From assembly GCA_034509925.1 (NCBI GenBank), contig CM067526.1, forward strand, positions 3,849,501 to 3,913,500: DNA of 64,000 nt, given 5' to 3'. Below are positions 37,164-55,016 of the stretch, in pieces (the stretch's first letter is position 1; each line of letters begins with the position of its first letter). Origin of the DNA: Hirudinaria manillensis (taxonomy: Eukaryota > Annelida > Clitellata > Hirudinida > Hirudinidae). Both the position numbers and the translations under genes were made by a program. The notes beneath the pieces are model-generated. The model was not told where the DNA came from. It saw only the letters and a list, made by a program, of their open reading frames with translations, and did not search any database.

Positions 37164-38294
37164 ATGGAATCGGACGAATCCAGTGTAACGTTTTCTAGAT
37201 CGTCTACTTCATCGTTAATTTCTATTGTAGAAGATAATCTTAGTTTTGTTTCCGAAGATTTCTTAAAGAGGGAGGAAGAAAATGAGGATTATTTCTCTGA
37301 TAATATCGAAACATCTTACGATTTATCATCAACAACTAGCGATTCATCAGAAGTAGATGAGTATGACCATGCAATCTTCATGTTTGGAAGACATATATCA
37401 AAAGTTAATTTTGCTTTTTTTTGAAACAGCGAAGAACTAAATTTAAACACGAATTATAGTCATTCAAAAGAGGACGAGCAATTTCGCGATGACAACGGTG
37501 CAAATAATTTCTCAGAGGACAACCTCACTCCATGGGAAAAATGGGTCTTGAACAAGGCTAAGCAAAAGGAGAAACTTAAAGCCAAAAGGCAGAAAGAAAT
37601 CGCCTCGAAGTTGGAAAAAGAGGAACAAACCAGGCAATTGAAAGAAGAGCGCCGCAAAAAATTCGATGAACTGTTTGCAATTAAAGTGAAAGAATGGAAT
37701 AGAAACTTCGTGAAAGCCAAAATGAAGAAAACAGAATCAGAAAAGTCATTTTCTAAACTATCAGCCGATAAAATCGATGAAAATTTCAGAGTAAGGTGAC
37801 TTCAATCACTTTATGTAATTTTATGCTCTCCGTGCTTAAAATATGCTTTGGGCCAAATTTTTACTGATAAATATAAATTGGCTTTTACAAATGAAATAAG
37901 CACATATAAGAAGATGCTAAATGATTGAATTCTCTCAAGCTTACACCAACACACATCATATCTTCATACAGCGATGGTTTGATGAAAAGTTGAAAAAATC
38001 CAAAGAACTAAAGAAAGCAGATAATTTCAGCAGGTCAGAGAAATCCTTTAAGGAAGAAGAAAGGCAGAAAAGAGCGAAAGAATGCTACGATGAATGGCTT
38101 AAAAGAAACAAAGGCAAAGCAAAAGGAGAACGGACAAGTTACGGCTTCATAAATGGAAAATTAACAGGTAAATGTTTAATATAATAAGTTTAAAGCAATC
38201 ATATTATTACATGATTGTTTATCGAACAGGTTACTATGACGCAGGGGCAAATCCACAGCCAACTTACATTAATCCGAGCCCTTGGAGCTTTTGA
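37164..38294 (+). CDS. CCDC34: Coiled-coil domain-containing protein 34 (CCDC34)
   Basis: CCDC34 is a coiled-coil protein needed for sperm flagella and intraflagellar transport in mammals. Four exons: 37164-37360, 37430-37790, 37972-38167 and 38230-38294, in consistent phase, 272 aa (human 373). An acidic Ser-rich N terminus is followed by LTPWEKWVLNKAKQKEKLKA, a Lys/Glu-rich helix with charged repeats, and RAKECYDEWLKRNKGK. The diagnostic C-terminal block is SYGFINGKLTGYY, then PQPTYINPSPW, closely matching the vertebrate family. The vertebrate C-terminal extension is absent: the protein ends PSPWSF. Exon 1 is ended at 37360 because only that donor keeps phase with exon 2. The stop codon is immediately followed by AATAAA, so the 3'UTR may be very short. 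Confidence 0.88.
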
Positions 38295-38494
38295 ATAAAA
38301 TTCCAACGGAGTTTTTTTTTTTTACTAAATAGACTATAAATATTTGACGTGTGTCAATTCTGATCTTTCCTAAATAAACTATGGGCATTTGACATAACTT
38401 TTATTGAACCTAAATTTCAAAATAATCAAACGAAATGTCAAAGCATTTGAAATTTGACCGCAATTCGTTTGGTCGATAAGCTCTGTGCTATTAA

Positions 38495-40138
<1,644 letters not shown>

Positions 40139-41029
40139 CGGGAAGTCTAAAATGTTCGTTAATCGATATTACATCTATAAATTCATCAACAAAACTGATG
40201 AAATCTCTAGAAAAAAAAGACTGGATGACAAATGCCTAAATGTCATAAATAACACGATCATTGGAATAATCAAATCCTTATCGATTGATAAACGATACTT
40301 TACCTGATCCAAATTCGCGCTCAATCACACACAACTTTACAAGAACTCATTGTAACACCTTTACACTAAAGGTAAATGTATTTCAAAAAATCATTTATTT
40401 AAAAATTTCTCCATCTTTAAAATTATACTCCTTTGTAAAGTTTTAAATCTTGATAAATTTGTATATTTTAAAAAAATTATTGCCGGTTTTAATTGTGAAC
40501 CAGGTGTAATTTTAGGTGTTACGATCTAAAAAAAAATATTAATCAAATAGATTAATACATTATGAATATTAATAATTTCAGTGACAAACATCTTATCCAT
40601 CATATTTCAATAAAACTTATGTCCTATTGGCAACACTTCCTTGAAAAGGCAAGTAAGTGATCGAAGCTGTGGTTGCTCTTTCTCCTGCCCTTCTACAATT
40701 TTCCTCTATGATGGCAAGTTCGCAAGCTAATATAGAAGCGGAACCGAAAATATACACTTCAAGGTTCATGACTTCATCTGTACAACTCTAGTACAAACAT
40801 GTACTTTCCTTGTCAAAATCTCCGAGGTCCGTAAGATGCCAGCACTGCGAGATTAGCATGCATTCATATCAGCAACCCATTTTTAATCACCAAGTCGAGG
40901 AAGAAGTAAAGAGCTTCGATTTACACGGTAACGTAACAAAACTTAACATTACTGCAGGAAAATTTTATTGCATTGTAATAAGAAAAAAAATCACTAAAAG
41001 TGAGAGGATGAATTCTGTACAGTTATTGC
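40139..41029. other. Spacer between tandem cathepsin genes
   Basis: About 890 bp holding the 5'UTR and promoter of copy A and the 3'UTR of copy B, with a minus-strand AATAAA (plus TTTATT) at 40964-40969. No extra gene was recognised. Confidence 0.55.
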
Positions 41030-42757
<1,728 letters not shown>

Positions 42758-43812
42758 CTGAAATATTTTCCAAGAAATCAAACCTATTTTAACATAATCT
42801 TAGGCTACAACAATTTGATCACAGCTTCTGACTTTTATTAGATTCGCTTACTTAACTATTTCTAGCAACATTGGATAAATACATTGTAAATAAAATTAGA
42901 TATACAACCACTCACTATAGAAATTAATCTTTAAATATAACGAAAATAAAATTAGATGTACAACCACTCACAATTCGACAGGAATGGAAAACCATATGGT
43001 CTCGATTCCCTATTCAATGCACTTTTATATCTCAAAAACTCTTTGTTTGGATTATCCTTTGTTCCTAATTATAAAATATATATTTTTTTTTAGATATATT
43101 GCTACAATCAGGTGTTACATTTTGGTGCTAAATTCTTTGATTAAGTAATTTATTACTAAAATATCATTACAACGTTTTTCGCTGAGATCGTAAACTATTA
43201 GTTTCTTACATCAGTTAAATGGCAAATTGGTGTCAAAGCTAGTTATTTAATCTTTTTATTACTTGAGCAGATTGTATTAATTACCTAATTTATTTTGATC
43301 TTGACAATGTAATGTTTTAATTTTTCACTCTAGATTTTATTTTAAATTTCAGGTGTAACATTTTTTTTAAAATTGTTTCCTGGCACCAGGAAGTTTTCGA
43401 AAAAAATGACAAAGAATCCCAACATTATGTATATTTATTTGCATACTCGATTTGAAATATTTTTAAATTTCCTAAATGTTTAATTATAGCTTTATGGTTC
43501 CAACTTTTGTATAAGCTTAAGGGTTCAAATCCCCTTTTTGTAACTGACAACTGTAATTAACCAAAATAACGAGTATGTCATAATTAATAGCACAATAAAA
43601 TAAATATAAGCTCGATGTAATATTTTTAGAAGTTTAAACTGGTTTCGTCTAAATCTTCTGCTGCTAATATCCATGAATTATAAAAAGTTATTAGATTTAT
43701 TAAATTATTAGATTAGGTGACTATTGTAGCTTTTGTTACATAGGGCGAAAATTGCGAATTGACGCTTGAGATTGAAAATATTAGGTCTTTGCTGTTGATA
43801 TTGTTGTTGAAT
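42758..43812. promoter_or_regulatory. Divergent promoter region, cathepsin B copy / CDC73
   Basis: 1.05 kb of AT-rich DNA between the minus-strand cathepsin copy B and plus-strand CDC73. Two near-copies of a roughly 25-bp segment (TACAACCACTCAC core) occur at about 42901-42920 and 42959-42975. No TATA box was assigned. Confidence 0.45.
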
Positions 43813-46801
<2,989 letters not shown>

Positions 46802-47719
46802 AATCCTGACGTGTACATACGATCCGTTTATTCATTCATTCATTGTATCCTTGAATTTTGTAAATACATAACTCCTGTAGCAGGTACTGTTTAAGAGGTC
46901 CTGGTGTTTCTCTGGTGTTATTGAAATTGTCATGGAAACCAAAAAACATCGTTAGGCGAAATCGTCCTTCGTTTGATAGATTTGTATTTCCAAATGCCAA
47001 GACGGATAATTCGCGTCGAGTGTTTTGATGCTTCCGAGCTGATACGTGTCATCATGGTGATATATTTTAATAAAAATGACAAGGAGTTCTAACATTTCTC
47101 CATGCATGGATCTTGTTGTTTATCTTAGGTTAGTCTAATATGTTTGCTGGTAGTTTGCTGACCTTTTGAATGACCGTGGTGGTGATGGAAGGCAAATTCC
47201 TACAAGTGGAGGGTGATTATATTCCCAGAGCTTGTAATTGTGTATTGATCATGAGCGATTATTTGTTTATACATACATTTTACATTAATGACAATATTAT
47301 ATTGTCTAATTATAACCAGAACATACTAGTTGTATTCCGGCCCTTGGTTTGATTCCAAGTCTACTTCATTATGCCAAGTTTATTCATTTTGATCGTTAGC
47401 TGGCGCTCATAAATGTTTATCAAAGTATAAGGATAATAACTGCTCTAGTTTTAGAAGTTTTCGTAAAAACTAGACTTTTATTATTTAGAATTTGATTTGA
47501 AATTGTCACATTTACTGCTTAAATCGAGGCGGTAAACAATGGGGCATAATATATATGTTGGCAATTGATGCCTTACAAGCAATGCCGATGCGGAGCATAA
47601 AGTTTAAACTCATTTTTTGCACATTTTGAATATATTTTGTCAAAATGAGAAATAATATCCGTGCTATTTGTTTTGCGATGAGTTCGTGCTGCTCGATGCT
47701 TAGTGGGTCTATTTACTTA

Positions 47720-47799
47720 TTTAATTATTATTTATTATTATTTAATTATTATTTATTATTATTTAATTATTATTTATTATTATTTAATTATTATTTTTT
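47720..47799. repeat. 21-bp AT-rich tandem repeat, 3.8 copies
   Basis: Three exact copies of a 21-bp unit (TTTAATTATTATTTATTATTA written as a 21-mer minus its last base: TTTAATTATTATTTATTATT) at 47720-47740, 47741-47761 and 47762-47782, then a partial fourth copy to 47799. Confidence 0.8.
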
Positions 47800-49322
47800 G
47801 GAGCGACGATGACTAAAATGTCGCCGAGACCTTTTTATCTGGGGCGTGACAAAAGAATTAGATTGTTGAATCCTGCATTTGGCAGCCATCGGGTCCTTAA
47901 GCCACTTGCTCTATTGACGGCTTCGGAGCTGTTCATTGGAGCGTTTTAAGTTGGCCATTCAACAGGTACTTGTAGCTATTCATCCCTGGACGTTACTTGT
48001 GAGAAAATACTTTCGGATTGCTTGTGAATCTTGCAGCTGTAAGACAATAGCTTGGTGTCAAGCAATGCTGTTTATGCAGTGCAGACGAAGTTTGGATCAT
48101 TTTAGACAGTACGGGACTTGAGTTCAACTCATTACCCATTATCCTCTTAACTATGTAAACCATCTACAATTCCGCTTATTCTTGCACTTTACAAACTTTC
48201 ATTTCATAATTATAAATAATAGATTACAAATTAATCGGTTAAAGTTTCAAAATCGTTGAAAACCAGAGAAAAAAAACCCTTGCTTAGTCCAACCTAAACG
48301 CACGAAGAAAAGAGAGTAAGAGTCAAATAAAGGCAAATATTATCTAATTTTAGAACAGAGCATCTAGGTTATAATCCTGGCGACTTAGAAACCGTGGGAA
48401 AGAGCAGTTACTTGTATGAATCGTTCCATTCAGTGGCTCGTTAAAATTTCAAAAGATTTGAAAAACTTTTCATCAGCTTTTTGCTCGTCAGCGGTTGGCG
48501 ACGGGTTGAGGTAATTTGAAATAGTTTTTAACCATCAAGTAAATCAGACCGCTTTAGGTATTTTAGTATGAGATACGCACGACTTATGTTGTTCGAACGT
48601 ATGCACGTGTGGATGTGTGAATGTACGTGTGAGGGTTGGAAGCGACTGGCGAATGCTTTTTCTTTTTTTATTACATTGAATATCCGTCATTTTGGATATC
48701 CGTCAGACAAGTTTTGATACAATGGAAACTTTCTCCAACATCCATAAATTTGAGAACAATGATGGCACTGTATTTATCATGGACGTCAAAGCAAATTGAA
48801 GCTGGGTTCACTTCGAGAGTTCAAAGTTTGCATTTGTCTGCTGGCACAAAAAGCTGTTGGCGTTGATTTATGATTTGTTGCCGTTGTTGTTTCAACTGCT
48901 AAAAACTATATTTTTTAAAATAAATTACATAAAGATGAAAAGTGAACTACGACAAATAATAAAGAAACTCTTGATAATTTAGAATTACTGTTAATTTAAC
49001 ATTATTCCGTGATAATATGACATAATAACACGTCCTAGTGGTATGGTATGATTAATACCATAAACGCCATTTTCAAGTATTTTATTAATAAATAGTTCAC
49101 ATTTCCACTCTCCCTTAATGCGGTTATTATTATTATTGTTGTTTTTGTTGTTAATATAAATAATTAACATTATTATTCCTTTTCAATTCAATTTCAATAC
49201 TAATAATTATTATAAATATTATTATTAATATTAAAGTTATAATTGTTGTTGTTATATGTATATGTTATTATAATTTTTGTTATTAATTGTGAATATAATA
49301 TGATACTATTATTCCAATATTA

Positions 49323-49356
<34 letters not shown>

Positions 49357-49539
49357 TAATTATTAAGCGGCCTTTCTTCCTGCCTGCATTTGTTGTAAAG
49401 TAATCAGGTACAAGGTGTTATGAATGCAAATGGATGTAAATTCAATAAATGGTCCAATTTTCTGATTGGTCGTTGTAAGACCGTTTCTCAATGAATTATG
49501 AGCGAATAATTAATTTTAATTATTAAAAAGAATTAATGG

Positions 49540-49643
49540 AGAAATGAATAAATACTTATTATATTTGAAATAATTATTATTTATATTATAATAGTTATTA
49601 TTCATATTATTATTTCAAATATAATAAGTATTTATTCATTTCT
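49540..49643. repeat. Perfect 35-bp inverted repeat with 34-bp loop
   Basis: Left arm 49540-49574, right arm 49609-49643, exact reverse complements. The left arm begins AGAAATGAATAAATAC. The loop is AT-only apart from one G and one C. It could be a small foldback or MITE-like element or a cruciform-forming site; no transposase or target duplication was identified. Confidence 0.8.
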
Positions 49644-52453
49644 TCATTATAACATAAATAATAATTATTATCCTTGATGCACCTCTGAAGGCAATTCATG
49701 GTTTGTGTTTTACAAACAAAACTTTGTTATTGTTTCGATTGTTTTTGCTTGAAACCTGCCTAGTTCGAAAGCTATTTAATTTTTTTAGTTCTTGTGGTCG
49801 TTATTGTTGTATAATTTTTATAATTATTAATTTTATTATTATTATTAATTAATATTTTATGCCGTTTAAAATTGAACATTAACGAATTGGCAAGATTTGA
49901 TCGTTTTGGACAAATATGAGCAGCTGATGAATATTTTGAATGAAAACACTTGTTTGGTGTGTAGTCGATGCCTTGAAACTCAATCTTTGGACAGACGTGT
50001 CTGCTGAGTATCGAAATACATGGATAAGTTTTTTTTTTATAAAGTTTTATTCTGTCTTATATAGACGAACTGTAAGAAGTTTTACCGTATGTTTTCTTGA
50101 ATGAAATCCTTTTTTTTTTTCAAAGCTCTTTTAGGATCTTTGTTTTAAATTTCTTCAATGAAGAAGGCACAACAATTTTCAATGTTGAAAATGAACGTTT
50201 TTGAGCAATAATTACAAAACAATAGTCCTTGTTCTACCAGGAACTACCAGGATCACAGTAGTAGAGATGGTTACTTCCTTTGGTCGTAACAACATTTGAA
50301 TATTAAACAGGAGACAGAACGAGTTAACAATAGTTTTAATTAATGTCGAGTCTCTCACTAAGTAGGACATCCGTGACTCTTCGGGGTCAGAATCGTCAGT
50401 TCTCTGCCTCGTCAAAAGCAACTTCCTTTGAAATTTATGTTCTTTCATTCTTAGCTATATTATCAGCTCGGTGATATTACGAACCTTAAGCAATTATCAG
50501 TCGAGTTATTATATTATTATTATTATTATTATTTAAATTTCACAATTTAAAATGGACATAATTTTCAATTGACTATTCTTCAGAACGATGACCTATTTCT
50601 CTTTTTAAAGCTAACAGCCAAAGTACGTAACTTCCTTGGCTAAAAGTCAACCACCACATTCGTGCCAATGCATCCGAGCTGAGCCAACTTGGACTGGAGA
50701 AATTAGACGTGGTGAGGTGCTTCACTTTTTCGTCGGAAATGTGCGGCAGGAATTGGCGCTTGGATCAGAAATTGTTTGATGGATCTGTTTGACAAACACC
50801 TCGTTTAAATGCCGCCGTCGTACGATTAAGCCACGTTCGAGACCATGCGTGTGGTCGAGGCCACACAAGCGACGCGCACCTTGCACAGTGTTTGGCGCGT
50901 CATCGCGTCGTCTGAAAACATCGCGTCGTCCTGATGACGATGCAATCAAGGACGTCGATTGAAGCAATCATAGCCGGAGAATCAACCGATTATCGACGTC
51001 CTTCTCTGTATCGTCGGATGTCTGCGTGGATCTGGTCGGATGTTCCTCTGTTAATAATTCAAGAAATCTTTAAGATATCATCAGAGTGCTTCAAACGCAA
51101 CTTCCTCGAGTTTCCATAATTCATTGAGTTTCAGTGACACACGAAGCTTCGTAGAGATAATTGAAGAGAAATTGAGCACTTATGGAAAACATTTCCAAGA
51201 AGGAATGAATAAATACATAAATAAATTAATTATTTAATTATTTATTAATAAAAAAGTTTAATTTTACTAAATTTATTTTCAGGAAAAGCATTTAGATAGC
51301 ATTTGCAAAGATAACTTTGAAACAAGTATTTGAGCGTGTAAGCAATAAATCAGGATGGAAAATTTATAAAACGCCCAAATGTAAAAAAATATGCGGGAGT
51401 AAATCCCATATTGGGGGAATACCATTGAAATGCCAATCCAGGATGTGGAGGATGTTGGTGATGACGCTCATTACGAGTATGGATTTTAGTGTTAATTAAA
51501 TAATAATAATAGTAATAATAATAATAATAACATATTAATATTAAAATGCTAATAGTAATGTGTTAATGAAAAGATGTAGTAATAATCGAACTTTACACGT
51601 GCATTTAAAAACAATTAATCGAGATCTATGTCTACTTGAAAATGTTGCTGGCGAAGGTTATGACGACAGTAATGGTGATAACTAGAGATGCTGACGATGC
51701 TGATGATGCTGATGGTGATGATGATGATGTCTAAACTGATAATGACTATCTGATGACTAAAGGGAACTCGTAATGAATTTATTTGCCTATAAATCAAAAG
51801 GGGATGAAAAATGTTCGGCATCGTGTTTCATTACTTGGACCACTCCATCCATCCATCCATCCATTCATTCATTTATTCACCCATCAATCTATCATCGCAG
51901 CAATCAATCAAACGGGCGATTAATCGGATGCAAAAAATAGAACTGGAATAGAAGGGGTCACGTGACACAAACAAACAAACAAACAAACAAGAAAATAAAC
52001 AAACAAACTGTTGCTTCCAGCGCGAGACTCCTCCCAAGTTCAGGTGTTAACTTTCTTTTCTGGAGAACAGGTGCGAGGCACATTGCAAACAGTCCGTCGA
52101 GGCCCTGTTTGCTCCTTTCGAGGTATGGTCAACCGACCGTGACCAAGCATCTCGGCAAACAAAACTCGACGGAGTATACTTCGTTATTTGTTAAGGTTAA
52201 TTATAACAATAAGCAGAATAAATAATTATTTTCATCGTTTTAGAGGCAGTATCCCGCGGTTTTGTGAACGCCCACTGAACCGGAACTGACCCAAAAGCTT
52301 GGAATCGGGATGCTTCACAGACGACTGCACATTGTATCTTAATTGCAAAAGTCATACTTGTCGAAATGAAACGATGTAAAGTATTGAATAAACCCAAACG
52401 GTTGGTTAATGCATTCATTCGAACGGAGTGATGTGATTTTAAGTAATTAATTA

Positions 52454-52497
<44 letters not shown>

Positions 52498-52560
52498 CGT
52501 GATCGAGGGAGTCGTTGAAAATACTTTCACAACTTGCACTCGCTTGACAATTAAGTCATG

Positions 52561-54780
52561 TTTATTTAGATTTCTAATGAATTCTCACGATCAGCCATTG
52601 TTCTCTGAATTGGGACGTTCTTCAATGATCTTTTAATGCCTTATTTTACACTTATTTAACCCATAAGGATAACCCGCGTAAGGATAGCAAATCCGCGCGA
52701 GAGCACAAACCCAAGGTGAGACGCATTCCTCTACAAGGAACCCATTAGAGAACACAATTCATCGCACAACGGGCCGTCTTGGAAGGTGACAGCCGAAGGT
52801 TTTGGCACCGAACTTTGTACCAGAAGACGACATCGGCGACCGGGTATTCGACGCTAATGTGACCCGATCCACATCAAGCAAGTGATTGATTGTTGCAAAA
52901 CACGAACCGACGCATCGTTAATTGTTTCTTCGAAGCGAATGTCATTTCAAAATTATGGCCGACAAAAAATTCCAACTTATCCAGCAGAGCGATAATACGA
53001 GCAGTTACCGTGGAAACCCCATTGAGGTCACGCAACATCACGTGACCGTCGAACCTCCTGCCGTGGTCTCCACCTCAGACGTGGTCTGAAGAACAACACG
53101 TTGCTAACTTTTATGAACGAAGTTGATTTCGTTCGTTGACATTTTCAACTCGGGTGTGGCAACAGTTCAATAGTTCAAGTAAAAAGACATCTTTTGCGGA
53201 GTAACGTAACTTCGTACTTAGAAACAATGCAGTCGAATTTTTTAGTACAATTGCTATTGTTTCAGATTTGGTCGAATTTTCGAATCATTTTTTTAAATGA
53301 TTCTTAAAACGAATTTCTGAAAATTATCGTTTAGTCTTCATTTTTGATAAATCCCTTTTTAAACTCAAGATCGGTACATGACTCTTGCCTTGCCGAATAC
53401 CCAACAGCGAAAATTCTTAAGAGATCGAACTGAATCTAAGTATGTTGTATCCACAGCATTCAGAGCAACTCAACATACCAATCAATCACTCCAGCAGAGG
53501 TGACTAGCGATCGTCTTATTTAGCAAACCTCATCTCTTCAGAGATGTTCGTCAGTCACCCCTGGCCATCCTATCGAAACATTACAAACGCGAGCTCGATT
53601 CCTGGCATTTCCAGTAACATTTCCAGTAGTGATGTACTTATTAACGAATCTTCTGATTAGAAATTACTCTACAGAGAATAAGAAGTTGTTCTGTTTGCTG
53701 GGGGCAATTAAGGATAATGAGGAGACAGTTAGAGGCGTGTTTTTACGACAATTTATCTCCTCATATTCTGATGGCAGTGATAAATTAGGAAATGAAATTG
53801 CAACAAGTCAGCTGATGCTAATTAGGATGAAATGATGCAAAGGCACTGACGAGAGAAAGTCAAACGATAGTCGTCGTGGGGGATGTTCGTTGGTATCGTT
53901 ATTAATCTTGGTCCTGACGTAGTCATCGGTGATGAAAATATAATGGCATCATTAGCGCAGACAGATTGTATAACATTATCGAAGCCAAAGATGCTCAGTT
54001 TGATGAGCGGACGGACGGATGGATGGACCGAGGCATGGATGTAATGAAGAATGCGAAATCACTCTCCGTCATCAAAGTCATTAAAATATGTTTCTCGCTT
54101 TTGATTTTGAGATTTCAACAAAGCAAATAATTTCGGTAATTGCTGACGGAGATTGAGTTTGCTTATATTTTGATGTCATCGTTATCATCTTTAGCCATAA
54201 TATTTCTCCGATGAGCGATAATTAAATACTTTAGCAAAATCAACAAATCTTATCGTAACTACCAGCATTCCGAGTCGTAGAAAGAACATATGCTCGTACT
54301 GTCATGTTAATTGACGGTTACGTAGATTTAAGAAGAAAAAAAGAAGCGATACGTCAGGATTATTGAATGATTACGTGGACGGTAGACTATTAAGAAAACC
54401 TACGCACTTTTCTTCGAATGAAGTTCTTTGTTACATCGTAATTTAAACATTAATAAAACTATCCAGACCATAAAAAATCTTCCATCACAATTATTTGTAT
54501 TGTGAGTAATTATTTAAGCAAACTAGTCTGTCAGCCATTGAAAGTTCACTCAAGGATATGTGGACGTCAGGTTTTGACAGTTTTCCGAAAAATATTTTCT
54601 CTAATCAACTGTTTATTTATTAAAATAACTATTTCAATTTGCAGGGGTCATGAAAATTTATCGATTTGCTTTTTAAATTGTAGAATTTAAAGAAAAAATC
54701 TGTCGATCACGATTTTCAAAACCCGCCCATTTAAAAATCTCGAGCTGCGATTGGCTGAAAGTGTCTTGTACAACAGAAGA
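52561..54780. other. Sequence around small ORF, otherwise unassigned
   Basis: 52.6-53.1 kb is GC-richer than its surroundings and looks like an exon or CpG-richer 5' region; it contains the small ORF at 52955-53089. From 53.1 to 54.8 kb I see no coding signal, only AT-rich DNA, with a CCAAT-box-like ATTGG (minus orientation) at about 54750 just before a probable transcription start. Confidence 0.4.
52955..53089 (+). CDS. Candidate small ORF, 44 aa, unknown function
   Basis: ATG in good context (A at -3, G at +4) opens 44 codons ending TGA at 53087-53089. The peptide starts MADKKFQLIQQSDNTSSY and ends VVSTSDVV: polar, no signal peptide, no membrane segment, no cysteine. An in-frame TAA lies just upstream, so the ATG is the natural start if this is translated. 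Several internal GT sites (for example after GAG near 53027) mean it could instead be the first coding exon of a longer spliced gene. I do not recognise the family. Composition is more gene-like than the flanks, which is the main support. Confidence 0.3.
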   Translation: MADKKFQLIQQSDNTSSYRGNPIEVTQHHVTVEPPAVVSTSDVV

Positions 54781-54940
54781 CTCTGAAACGGCAGCGACCT
54801 AAAGTTAGCAGACGCCTCGTAGTCTTGTTGCAGTTGACGAGGGAATCGCTGGTAGTGTGGTTTTGTCGAGTTCGGGAAGATGTCGGGAGTGAAATTTTAG
54901 AATTTGTTTTTTAAATTCTTATTTACAAACATTTCTAGAC

Positions 54941-55016
54941 ATGGATATTCGACCGACGTTGATAGGTTTTCTCATTGTTTTGCTACTGTTGTTCTTCTCG
55001 CGCATCGAAGCCATAG
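54941..55016 (+). CDS. Isolated first coding exon encoding a signal peptide
   Basis: ATG at 54941 follows an acceptor-like TTTCTAG and opens 25 codons with a basic start and a long hydrophobic core (LIGFLIVLLLLFFSRIEAI), a typical signal peptide. It ends in phase 1 at a GTTAGT donor. About 100 bp upstream (54780-54890) is a GC-richer stretch that looks like a 5'UTR exon. The phase does not fit the next EGF exon at 61077 (phase 2) but does fit the EGF exon at 61272 (phase 1). It may therefore be an alternative first exon of the EGF gene, or belong to an unrelated gene whose later exons I could not find in the following 6 kb. Confidence 0.45.

Larger units (their letters stand above)
46802..52560. 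other. Gene-poor, repeat-rich region
   Basis: About 5.8 kb with no recognisable exon. It contains a 21-bp tandem repeat (47720-47799), a perfect hairpin (49540-49643), TTA/TAA tracts (49323-49356, 50507-50531, 52450-52490), a CATC run (51844-51873) and an ACAA run (51965-51989). GC-richer islands at 50640-51050 have no sustained open frame. Some of it may be a distal promoter or an intron of a gene whose exons I cannot see. Confidence 0.5.

Noticed and set aside
43500..43545. tRNA-like B-box (GGTTCAAATCC) with a short stem
   Set aside because: No matching A-box, acceptor stem or anticodon arm could be folded around it. Probably chance.
50722..51119. Arg-rich open frames on both strands near 50.7-51.1 kb
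   Set aside because: No splice-consistent neighbours, no domain, and composition explained by a GC-rich patch.
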